Shown piece by piece: positions 34,430 to 41,140 of a DNA stretch of 64,000 nt. Below the pieces are notes generated by a model. That model worked only from the letters and a program-made list of their open reading frames with translations. It did not search any database and had not been told where the DNA came from. The stretch's first letter is position 1, and each line of letters starts with the position of its first letter. The DNA is taken from the NCBI RefSeq assembly GCF_036014115.1, contig NZ_CP107913.1, positions 6,875,501 through 6,939,500 of the forward strand, written 5' to 3'. Source of the stretch: Streptomyces sp. NBC_00448. Its GTDB lineage: Bacteria; Actinomycetota; Actinomycetes; Streptomycetales; Streptomycetaceae. The translations under genes were made by a program, and so were the position numbers.

Positions 34430-35422
34430 ATGTCGCAGCGCATGCGCTTCACTGCCGAGGAACTGCTGCGCTGCCGTTTCGCGATCTCACCGTTGCGGGA
34501 GGCGCAGGGGGCGATCCGGACCCTCTCCCACCCGGACCGGCACGGCTATCACCTTCCGTGGCTGCGCCAGGTCCGTACGGTCGCCGCCGGCCTCGACCTG
34601 ATCGCGTTCTGGTTGCTCACTCCGGGCAACGGCCACGGCCCCGACTTCCTCCACCCCGTCCCCGCGGTGCCGTTGGCCGCGCTGGAGGACGAGACCGCCG
34701 CGATACGCGCCACCGATCCGGAGGTCGCCCGGCAGCAGATCGCGCGGGCGCTGGCCCAGACCCCGGGCGCGAGGGACTCCCGTCGCGGCCGCGCCATGCT
34801 CGCCGACCCGGCCGGCACCGTACGGCAGTTGGCCGGGCAGTACGAACACGTGTGGTCCGCGCTGCTCGCGCCGCACTGGCCGCGGCTGCGGGCGGTGCTG
34901 GAGGCGGATGTCGCCTATCACGCGCGGCGGTTGGCCGACGGCGGCATGCAGCGGCTGTTCACCGGGCTGCATCCGCTGCTCAACTGGTCGGAGGGGGCGC
35001 TGTCGGTCGGCGGCGGCGTGCCGGAGAAGGAGCGGCTGCCCTCGCCCAGCGGCGGCCTGGTGCTGGTGCCCAGTGTCTTCTTCTGGCCCGAGGCGAGCAG
35101 CGCCTTCGACCCACCGTGGCAGCCGACCGTGGTCTACCCGGCCCGCGGGGTCGGCGGCCTGTGGGCGCGCACCGGGCCCAGCGCGTCCGACGCCCTGGTC
35201 CGGCTGCTGGGCGCCAACCGGGCCGCGATCCTCTCCGGCCTCGACGCGCCCACGACCACCACCGCCCTCGCGCACCGGCACGACCTGGCGATGTCCTCGG
35301 TCTCCGCCCACCTCGCGGTGCTGCGCGACGCCGGGCTGCTCAGGTCCCGCCGCTACGGCCACCAGGTGCTCTACGAACGCACCCCGCTGGGCATCGCGAT
35401 GGCGACCGGCGGCCTGCTCTGA
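34430..35422 (+). CDS. ArsR-type winged helix-turn-helix regulator (DUF5937-like N-terminus)
   Basis: A 330-residue regulator. The C-terminal ~70 residues are the ArsR-like winged helix (TTTALAHRHDLAMSSVSAHLAVLRDAGLLRSRRYG, ending YERTPLGIAM). The larger N-terminal part, MRFTAEELLRCRFAISPLREAQGAIRTL, matches the DUF5937 pattern of unknown ligand. No cysteine pair for metal binding stands out, so a small-molecule effector is more likely. ATG 34430 is chosen. It probably represses the divergent MFS gene. Confidence 0.88.
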   Translation: MSQRMRFTAEELLRCRFAISPLREAQGAIRTLSHPDRHGYHLPWLRQVRTVAAGLDLIAFWLLTPGNGHGPDFLHPVPAVPLAALEDETAAIRATDPEVARQQIARALAQTPGARDSRRGRAMLADPAGTVRQLAGQYEHVWSALLAPHWPRLRAVLEADVAYHARRLADGGMQRLFTGLHPLLNWSEGALSVGGGVPEKERLPSPSGGLVLVPSVFFWPEASSAFDPPWQPTVVYPARGVGGLWARTGPSASDALVRLLGANRAAILSGLDAPTTTTALAHRHDLAMSSVSAHLAVLRDAGLLRSRRYGHQVLYERTPLGIAMATGGLL

Positions 35423-35473
35423 AACGTCCCACGTCCCGCGCCCATGACGTCATGCCGTCATCACGTCATGCCG

Positions 35474-35767
35474 TCACCGCGCCAGGAACCGCTCCACCGT
35501 CTCGACCTTCGAGGTGAGCCCGTCCGTCACCGACGGCCGGATGTCGGCCTTGAGCACCAGCGACACCCGGGGCGCGCGGGCCTCGACGGCGGCCACCGCG
35601 CGCCGTACGACGTCCATCACCTCGTCCCACTCGCCCTCGATCGAGGTGAACATCGCGTCGGTGCGGTTCGGCAGCCCGGACTCGCGGACCACCCGCACCG
35701 CGTCCGCGACGTACTCGCCGACGTCCTCGCCGACGCCCAGCGGGGTCACGGAGAAGGCGACGATCAC
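35474..35767 (-). CDS. MTH1187-family thiamine-binding protein (DUF77)
   Basis: A 97-residue protein with the DUF77/MTH1187 pattern: VIVAFSVTPLGVGEDVGEYVADAVRVVRESGL, TDAMFTSIEGEWDEV and RVSLVLKADIR. Related proteins bind thiamine-type ligands with a ferredoxin-like tetramer. GTG 35767 overlaps the stop of the upstream DUF3817 gene (GTGA), so it is translationally coupled to it. Confidence 0.88.
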   Translation of the reverse strand: MIVAFSVTPLGVGEDVGEYVADAVRVVRESGLPNRTDAMFTSIEGEWDEVMDVVRRAVAAVEARAPRVSLVLKADIRPSVTDGLTSKVETVERFLAR

Positions 35768-36153
35768 GCGGAGGTCACCGCCTCGGCGTCCTGGTCGGAA
35801 CCGGCCGAGCCCTCGGCCGCGGCCTGCTCCAGGGCCGCCCGCGCCGTCGCCACCGCGGTCTCGCACTCGCGCGCCAGCATCCGCTCCGCGAAGAAGCCGC
35901 CGGTGGGCAGCACCGACAGCACCAGGTAGAGCGCCGAGCGGCCGAGCGGCCAGCGCGCCCGGTTCCAGGCGTCGGCCCAGAAGAGCACGTAGATGATGAA
36001 CAGGATGCCGTGCACCATGCCCATCACGGGCACGGCGTTGAAGTCCGTGGTGCTCTTCAGCACCACGCACACCAGCAGGATCACGAAGGACGCCGCCTCC
36101 GGGGCGGAGATCAGGCGCAGCCGGCGCAGAGCGGCGGCGGTCTTCAGTTCCAC
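35764..36153 (-). CDS. DUF3817 membrane protein
   Basis: A 129-residue protein with three or four hydrophobic segments (RLISAPEAASFVILLVCVVL, PVMGMVHGILFIIYVLFWADAW, ALYLVLSVLPTGGFFAERM), the DUF3817 pattern. Function is unknown; other family members are linked to integral membrane YdzA. GTG 36153 has CGAGG at spacing five. A second member, at 40677-41021, shares the order of segments. It is co-encoded with the thiamine-binding gene. Confidence 0.87.
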   Translation of the reverse strand: MELKTAAALRRLRLISAPEAASFVILLVCVVLKSTTDFNAVPVMGMVHGILFIIYVLFWADAWNRARWPLGRSALYLVLSVLPTGGFFAERMLARECETAVATARAALEQAAAEGSAGSDQDAEAVTSA

Positions 36154-36212
36154 GGGAACCTCGCTGTCGAAAACGGTCGGGTGCGATGTGCGGACGGGCG
36201 GATGCGAAGGCC

Positions 36213-36230
36213 TTGTGAAGACGATCACAA
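36213..36230. promoter_or_regulatory. Perfect TTGTGA-N6-TCACAA dyad, Rex- or Crp-type
   Basis: TTGTGA-AGACGA-TCACAA has perfect arms. It matches the Rex consensus at 15 of 18 positions and the Crp core TGTGA-N6-TCACA exactly. It lies 60 bp upstream of the DUF3817 gene and 176 bp from the DUF2127 gene. Confidence 0.6.
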
Positions 36231-36405
36231 ACTCTTCTCCATTATCACCGGACCGTATCGATGACCCGCGCCCGGGGTGGGCAACCGCGCGACGGGCGAT
36301 AACGTCCCTCTCCACGGAGCGCCGTCCGGCCACGGTGCCGGCGCACCGCGTCACCACCTGTACCTTCCGTTTCCGAGCGACCACCACCCACGGGGACCGA
36401 CACCG

Positions 36406-37266
36406 ATGAGCAGAGACTGGGACCGCAGGCACTGCGCCAGCAAGGGCCACATCACCTACGCGCCCGACGAGCCGGGCCTGCGCGAGCGGCTCCAGGCCAG
36501 GACCGCCGTGGGCACCGTCTGGCGCTGCCTGCGCTGCGGGGACTTCGTGCTCGGCGAGCCGCACGGCTCGGGGCCGGCCGAGCAGGCCCCGCTGGTGCCG
36601 CGCGGCCGGGCACTGCGCGACCTGTTCATCCTGCGTTTCCTCGCCGTCGAGCGGGTGCTGCGCGGGGTGCTGGTGATCCTGGCCGCCTGGGCGGTGTGGA
36701 AGTTCTCCAACTCCCAGGACGCGGTGCGCCGGCTCTTCGAGCAGGACCTCACCGTCTTCCGCCCGGTCGCCGACCACTTCGGCTACGACCTGGACCACTC
36801 CCCGGTCGTCGGCACCATCCAGAAGACCTTCGACTACAAGAAGTCGACCCTGCACGTGGTGGCCGGCGGCCTGCTCGGGTACGCCCTGATCGAGACGGTC
36901 GAGGGCGTCGGGCTGTGGTTCGGCAAGCGCTGGGCGGAGTACCTGGCGGTCATCGCCACCGCCGCGTTCCTGCCGATCGAGGTCTACGAACTCACCGAGA
37001 AGATGAGCGGGTTCAAGGTCGGCACGCTCGCGCTGAACGTCGTCGCGGTGCTCTACATCCTCATCGGCAAGCGGCTGTTCGGGCTGCGCGGCGGCCACGC
37101 GGCGTTCGAGGCGGCCCGGCGCGGGGAGTCGCTGATCGAGGTCGAGGCGGCGGCGGGCGCGGCGGACACCGCGGGCACGCCGGCCGGCGGGCTGTTCGGC
37201 GGTCAGGACGACGCCGGCAAGGCGCCGCTTCCGGTCCGGCGCCGCCCGTCGGCCGATACCGTGTGA
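36406..37266 (+). CDS. DUF2127 membrane protein with N-terminal zinc-ribbon-like motif
   Basis: A 286-residue protein. The first ~45 residues include HCASKGH and VWRCLRCGDF, four Cys/His likely to bind zinc. Hydrophobic segments follow: LFILRFLAVERVLRGVLVILAAW, STLHVVAGGLLGYALIETVEGVGLWF, YLAVIATAAFLPIEVYEL and TLALNVVAVLYILIGKRLFGL, the DUF2127 pattern. It ends in a disordered tail. ATG 36406 with GGGGAC upstream. Function unknown; divergent from the DUF3817 gene and four bases before the first AIM24 gene. Confidence 0.85.
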   Translation: MSRDWDRRHCASKGHITYAPDEPGLRERLQARTAVGTVWRCLRCGDFVLGEPHGSGPAEQAPLVPRGRALRDLFILRFLAVERVLRGVLVILAAWAVWKFSNSQDAVRRLFEQDLTVFRPVADHFGYDLDHSPVVGTIQKTFDYKKSTLHVVAGGLLGYALIETVEGVGLWFGKRWAEYLAVIATAAFLPIEVYELTEKMSGFKVGTLALNVVAVLYILIGKRLFGLRGGHAAFEAARRGESLIEVEAAAGAADTAGTPAGGLFGGQDDAGKAPLPVRRRPSADTV

Positions 37267-37269
37267 CCC

Positions 37270-37908
37270 ATGGCCAACTTCCGGTTGCAGGGCACCCGCG
37301 TGCTCGCCGTCGACCTGGCGGGCGACGCGGTCAAGGCGAAGAACGGCGCCATGGTCGCCTACGACGGTGAGATGACCTTCAAGAAGATGACCGGCGGCGG
37401 CGAGGGCCTGCGCGGCCTGATGACCCGCCGCATCACCGGTGAGTCGATGGCCGTCATGGAGGTCAAGGGCCACGGCACCTGCTACTTCGCCGACCGCGCC
37501 ACCGAGATCAACCTGGTCCGGCTCAGCGGCGAGAAGCTCTATGTCGAGGCGTCGAACCTGCTGGTCACCGAGCCGTCGCTGCGCACCGGCACCACCTTCA
37601 CCGGGCTGCGCGGCGCCTCCCAGGGCAACGGCCTGTTCACCACCACCGTCGAGGGCAGCGGCCAGGCCGCGATCATGTCCGACGGCCCCGCGATCGTGCT
37701 GCGGGTCAGCGCGAAGACCCCGCTCGTGGTCGACCCGGGCGCGTACATCGCGCACACCGGGGGCCTGCGCCAGCAGCTCCAGGCCGCGGTCGGCTGGCGC
37801 ACCCTGATCGGCGAGGGCTCGGGCGAGAGCTTCCAGCTCCGCTTCGAGGGCGAGGGCCTGGTCTACGTCCAGCCCAGCGAGCGCGTCACGGTCGGGGGGC
37901 AGCTGTAG
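37270..37908 (+). CDS. AIM24 family protein (first of three)
   Basis: A 212-residue AIM24/TIGR00266-type protein with a double-psi-like beta-helix architecture: repeated short strands and glycines (FLQGTRVLAVDLAGDAVKAKNGAMVAYDGEMTF, GQAAIMSDGPAIVLRV, LSGEKLYVEASNLLVTE, LIGEGSGESFQLRFEGEGLVYVQPSE). The mitochondrial homologue supports inner-membrane organisation; bacterial function is unknown. Its stop overlaps the second AIM24 gene start (TAGTG). ATG 37270 is 4 bp after the DUF2127 stop. Confidence 0.88.
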   Translation: MANFRLQGTRVLAVDLAGDAVKAKNGAMVAYDGEMTFKKMTGGGEGLRGLMTRRITGESMAVMEVKGHGTCYFADRATEINLVRLSGEKLYVEASNLLVTEPSLRTGTTFTGLRGASQGNGLFTTTVEGSGQAAIMSDGPAIVLRVSAKTPLVVDPGAYIAHTGGLRQQLQAAVGWRTLIGEGSGESFQLRFEGEGLVYVQPSERVTVGGQL

Positions 37909-38591
37909 TGCCGTTCACCCGGATCAACTCGAAGATGGTCGAGGCGCACATCGCGCCCGGGCAGCGGGTGTTCAGCCAGCGAGGCGCCATGCTCGCCTAC
38001 CGCGGCCCGGTCACCTTCACGCCCAGCATCACCGGCGGCCAGGGCGGGGTGATGTCCATGATCGGCCGCCGCGTGGCCAACGAGGCCACCCCGCTGATGA
38101 CCGTGGAGGTGCCGATCGGGCCCGGTGGCCCCGGCGGGACCCCGCCGGGCTCGGTGATGTTCGGCCACGGCGGCCACCACATCCACACCGTGGACCTCAC
38201 CGGCGAGACGCTCTACGTGGAGGCCGACCGGCTGCTCGCCTTCGACGGCTCGCTCCGGCAGGGCACGATGTTCATGGGCTCGCAGGGCGGCGTGATGGGC
38301 GTGATCCGCGGCCAGGTCACCGGCCAGGGCCTGTTCACCACCACGCTGGCGGGAAAGGGCTCGGTCGCGTTCATGGCGCACGGCGGCGTCATCGAGCTGC
38401 CGATCACCGCCCGGGGCCCGGTCCATGTCGACCCGCAGGCGTATGTCGCGCACCGCGGCGACGTCCGCAACAAGCTGACCACCGCGCTCGGCTGGCGCGA
38501 GATGGTCGGCCGCGGCTCGGGCGAGGCGTTCCAGCTGGAGCTGTCCGGCAACGGCACGGTGTACGTACAGGCGTCGGAGGAGAAGCTGTGA
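37908..38591 (+). CDS. AIM24 family protein (second of three)
   Basis: A 227-residue paralogue of the preceding gene with the same strands: SKMVEAHIAPGQRVFSQRGAMLAYRG, TVDLTGETLYVEADRLLAFDGSL, MGVIRGQVTGQGLFTTTLAGKGSVAF, and a C-terminal VGRGSGEAFQLELSGNGTVYVQASEE. A Gly/Pro-rich loop (GPGGPGGTPPGS) is inserted near residue 66. It begins at GTG 37908 within the previous stop codon and ends overlapping the third gene (GTGA), so the trio is translationally coupled. Confidence 0.88.
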   Translation: MPFTRINSKMVEAHIAPGQRVFSQRGAMLAYRGPVTFTPSITGGQGGVMSMIGRRVANEATPLMTVEVPIGPGGPGGTPPGSVMFGHGGHHIHTVDLTGETLYVEADRLLAFDGSLRQGTMFMGSQGGVMGVIRGQVTGQGLFTTTLAGKGSVAFMAHGGVIELPITARGPVHVDPQAYVAHRGDVRNKLTTALGWREMVGRGSGEAFQLELSGNGTVYVQASEEKL

Positions 38592-39367
38592 CGTCCCCGG
38601 AGTTCCACGGACACGCGGGCGCTTCCACGCCTCCGCCCCCGCCCTCGTCGCCGCCTTCCGTGCCGCCGCAGGTGCCGCCCGCGCCGCCGGGCGGGCCGGT
38701 GATCCATGACGCGTGGACGCTGCCGTCGAACGACAACGTCAACCCGTACGCCTTCAGCGTGGACCTGGACGGCCAGTGGTTCCTGCAGAAGGGGAAGATG
38801 ATCGCCTTCTTCGGGCAGATCGACTTCCAGGCGATCGGCGCGGGCCCGCTGGACCACCTCATCGCGGAGAACTTCCACTCGCCGATGCACGCCGCCGAGT
38901 GGGTGGTCGCGCAGGGCCGCGGCAAGATGCTGCTCGCCGACCGGTCGTACGACATCAACTCCTACGACCTCGACGAGGGCAACCTCACCATCCGCTCGGG
39001 CAACCTGCTCGCCTTCCAACCCGGCCTGTCGCTGAAGCAGTCGATCATCCCGGGCTTCCTCACCCTCATCGGCACCGGCAAGTTCGTGGCCGCCTCCAAC
39101 GGCGCCGTGCACTTCGTGGAGCCGCCGATCCGGGTCGACCCGCAGGCGCTCGTCGGCTGGGCCGACTGCCCGTCGCCCTGCCACCACTACGACCACGCGT
39201 ACCTGCGCGGCGTGCTCGGCGGTATCCGGGCGATGACCGGGATAGGGGGCGCGTCGGGCGAGGAGCACCAGTACGAGTTCGTCGGCGCCGGGCAGGTGCT
39301 GCTGCAGTCGACCGAGTCGGTGCTGGCCGAACGCGCCACCGGCGCGGGTCCCGAGCCGGGCACGTGA
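38588..39367 (+). CDS. AIM24 family protein (third of three)
   Basis: A 259-residue paralogue with an extra proline-rich N-terminus (about residues 11-36, PPPPPSSPPSVPPQVPPAPP) before the AIM24 core DNVNPYAFSVDLDGQWFLQKGKMIAFFG. The core keeps DHLIAENFHSPMHAAEWVVAQGRGKMLLAD and LRSGNLLAFQPGL. It ends with an acidic/Gly tail. GTG 38588 overlaps the second gene. No enzyme motif is seen. Confidence 0.86.
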   Translation: MTSPEFHGHAGASTPPPPPSSPPSVPPQVPPAPPGGPVIHDAWTLPSNDNVNPYAFSVDLDGQWFLQKGKMIAFFGQIDFQAIGAGPLDHLIAENFHSPMHAAEWVVAQGRGKMLLADRSYDINSYDLDEGNLTIRSGNLLAFQPGLSLKQSIIPGFLTLIGTGKFVAASNGAVHFVEPPIRVDPQALVGWADCPSPCHHYDHAYLRGVLGGIRAMTGIGGASGEEHQYEFVGAGQVLLQSTESVLAERATGAGPEPGT

Positions 39368-39479
39368 CGACCTGATCGACGCCCTGGCGCACCCCGGGGC
39401 GTAACCCCCGCGTCCGCGCGCTCGTTCCTCAGGGTGACCACACGGCTACCCTGGTGATCGATCGAGGTGCAACTCCCGG

Positions 39480-39485
39480 TAGCAT
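39480..39485 (+). promoter_or_regulatory. -10 element TAGCAT of the first MarR gene
   Basis: TAGCAT lies seven bases before ATG 39493, so the message would start at or next to the initiation codon (leaderless). Confidence 0.4.
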
Positions 39486-39492
39486 AGGGGCC

Positions 39493-39984
39493 ATGGGGAC
39501 CATGGAGACCGAGACCGCGGGTGACACGACCACCTGGCTCAACGAGGACGAACAGCGGGCCTGGCGCCTTCACTTGGATGTCAGCCGCCTGCTCATGTAC
39601 CAACTCGAGCGCGACCTCCAGCCGTTCGGCCTGACCAACAACGACTACGAGATCCTGGTCAACCTCTCCGAGGCCGCCGACCGCCGGATGCGGATGAGCG
39701 ATCTGGCGAAGTGCACGCTCCAGTCGAAGAGCCGGCTCTCCCACCAGATCACCCGGATGGAGAGCGCCGGCCTGGTCCGCCGGGTGGACTGCGAGTCCGA
39801 CCGCCGCGGGCTGTACGCGGTCCTCACCGACGAGGGCTGGGCCACCATGCGTCAGGTCGCCCCCCGCCATGTCGCCTCGGTCCGGGAGCACTTCATCGAC
39901 CTGCTCGCCCCCGGCGCGCTCGCCGCCTACCGCGAGGCCCTGCAGCCGGTGGCCGATCAACTGCGCGCCGCACGCCTGCGGTAG
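39493..39984 (+). CDS. MarR family transcriptional regulator (first)
   Basis: A 163-residue MarR protein: RLHLDVSRLLMYQLERDLQPFGLTNNDYEILVNL, recognition region MRMSDLAKCTLQSKSRLSHQITRMESAGLVRR and wing VDCESDRRGLYAVLTDEG. The start at ATG 39493 is supported by a -10 element seven bases upstream and no ribosome site; ATG 39502 is possible. No ligand can be inferred. It is encoded beside a second MarR gene. Confidence 0.9.
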   Translation: MGTMETETAGDTTTWLNEDEQRAWRLHLDVSRLLMYQLERDLQPFGLTNNDYEILVNLSEAADRRMRMSDLAKCTLQSKSRLSHQITRMESAGLVRRVDCESDRRGLYAVLTDEGWATMRQVAPRHVASVREHFIDLLAPGALAAYREALQPVADQLRAARLR

Positions 39985-40027
39985 TGCCCACACGGTGGAC
40001 ACCTGTGCCCGGTATGTGACCGGCGGG

Positions 40028-40033
40028 TAGGCT
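40028..40033 (+). promoter_or_regulatory. -10 element TAGGCT of the second MarR gene
   Basis: TAGGCT ends six bases before GTG 40040, fitting a leaderless transcript. The -35 (TGTGCC, 18 bases upstream) is weak. Confidence 0.4.
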
Positions 40034-40039
40034 CGGGGC

Positions 40040-40552
40040 GTGCCAAAGCCGTTGAGCCTGCCCTTCGACCCCATCGCCCGCGCCGACGAGCTGTGGACGC
40101 GGCACTGGGGCGGCGTGCCCTCGATGTCCGCCATCACCTCCATCATGCGCGCCCAGCAGATCCTGCTCGGCCAGGTCGACGCGGTGGTCAAGCCGTACGG
40201 CCTCACCTTCGCCCGGTACGAGGCGCTGGTGCTGCTCACCTTCTCCAAGGAGGGCGAGCTGCCGATGTCGAAGATCGGCGAGCGGCTGATGGTGCACCCC
40301 ACCTCCGTGACCAACACCGTCGACCGGCTGGTCTCCGCCGGCCTCGTCGACAAGCGCCCCAACCCCAACGACGGGCGCGGCACCCTCGCCTCCATCACCG
40401 GCAAGGGCCGGGAGATCGTCGAGTCCGCGACCCGCGACCTGATGGCGATGGAGTTCGGCCTCGGCGTCTACGACGAGGAGGAGTGCGGCGAGATCTTCGC
40501 GCTGCTGCGCCCGCTGCGGATAGCGGCGGGTGACTTCCAGCCGGAGGGATGA
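40040..40552 (+). CDS. MarR family transcriptional regulator (second)
   Basis: A 170-residue MarR protein: ITSIMRAQQILLGQVDAVVKPYGLTFARYEALVLL, recognition helix PMSKIGERLMVHPTSVTNTVDRLVSAGLVDKR and wing PNPNDGRGTLASITGKGREIVE. The first 30 residues (MPKPLSLPFDPIARADELW) are characteristic of a streptomycete subgroup. GTG 40040 is six bases after TAGGCT and has no ribosome site. It stands upstream of a DUF3817 gene and icmA, which may be its targets. Confidence 0.9.
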   Translation: MPKPLSLPFDPIARADELWTRHWGGVPSMSAITSIMRAQQILLGQVDAVVKPYGLTFARYEALVLLTFSKEGELPMSKIGERLMVHPTSVTNTVDRLVSAGLVDKRPNPNDGRGTLASITGKGREIVESATRDLMAMEFGLGVYDEEECGEIFALLRPLRIAAGDFQPEG

Positions 40553-40676
40553 GGGCCGACGCCCGAGCGGTGGGGCCGGCGCCCGTGCAAGAGGGGGTGG
40601 GGGCCCTGAGCAGCACGGGGTCTGAGGGGCCGCCCCGGAGTCGGGGGGAGTTTCCGGGCGGTTTACGCTCGTACCC

Positions 40677-41021
40677 ATGAAATCCAGCGTGTTGACCCGC
40701 TACCGGGTGATGGCCTACGTGACGGGTGTGCTGCTGATCGTGCTCACCCTCAGCGTCATCGCCGAGTACGTGCTCCACATCGACGGCGCGAGCACCGCCA
40801 CCGGCATCGTGGGCTTCGCCCACGGCTGGCTCTACGTGGTCTACCTCGTCTTCGCCTTCGACCTGTGCACCAAGGCGAAGTGGCCGCTGGGCCGGATGGC
40901 CTGGGTGCTGCTGGCCGGCACCGTGCCGACCGCGGCCTTCTTCGTCGAGCGCCGCGTCACCCGCGAGCTGGCCCCGAAGGTGATCGGCGCCGAGAAGGCC
41001 GCCGAGCCGGTCGAGGTCTGA
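40677..41021 (+). CDS. DUF3817 membrane protein (second copy)
   Basis: A 114-residue protein with segments VMAYVTGVLLIVLTLSVIAEYVL, IVGFAHGWLYVVYLVFAFDLC and GRMAWVLLAGTVPTAAFFVERR. It shares the HG-(I/W)L-x-(I/V)-VY(V/L) and P-T-x-x-FF-x-ER patterns with the copy at 35764-36153. ATG 40677 sits seven bases after TACGCT with no ribosome site, again suggesting a leaderless mRNA. A strong terminator follows. Confidence 0.87.
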   Translation: MKSSVLTRYRVMAYVTGVLLIVLTLSVIAEYVLHIDGASTATGIVGFAHGWLYVVYLVFAFDLCTKAKWPLGRMAWVLLAGTVPTAAFFVERRVTRELAPKVIGAEKAAEPVEV

Positions 41022-41032
41022 CCGATATTTCA

Positions 41033-41063
41033 CCCTGACCTGCCGCTCCGTCGCAGGTCAGGG
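41033..41063 (+). terminator. 11-bp perfect hairpin after the second DUF3817 gene
   Basis: CCCTGACCTGC (41033-41043) pairs exactly with GCAGGTCAGGG (41053-41063) around nine bases, 12 bp past the stop. It isolates icmA transcription. Confidence 0.75.
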
Positions 41064-41104
41064 GCGTATCCCTCGGCTTCACCCGAGTGCGGGTCCACTC
41101 CCCG

Positions 41105-41134
41105 TCGACATTTAGTAGGACGTCCAAGTAAATT
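41105..41134 (+). promoter_or_regulatory. icmA promoter with an operator in its spacer
   Basis: -35 TCGACA (41105-41110), 18-bp spacer, -10 TAAATT (41129-41134), ATG 41141 six bases later (leaderless). A 22-bp imperfect dyad, 41111-41132, with a central GGACGTCC (41118-41125) and TTTA/TAAA ends fills the spacer; 18 of 22 positions are symmetric. A repressor bound there would block RNA polymerase. Confidence 0.6.
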
Positions 41135-41140
41135 TGAGGC

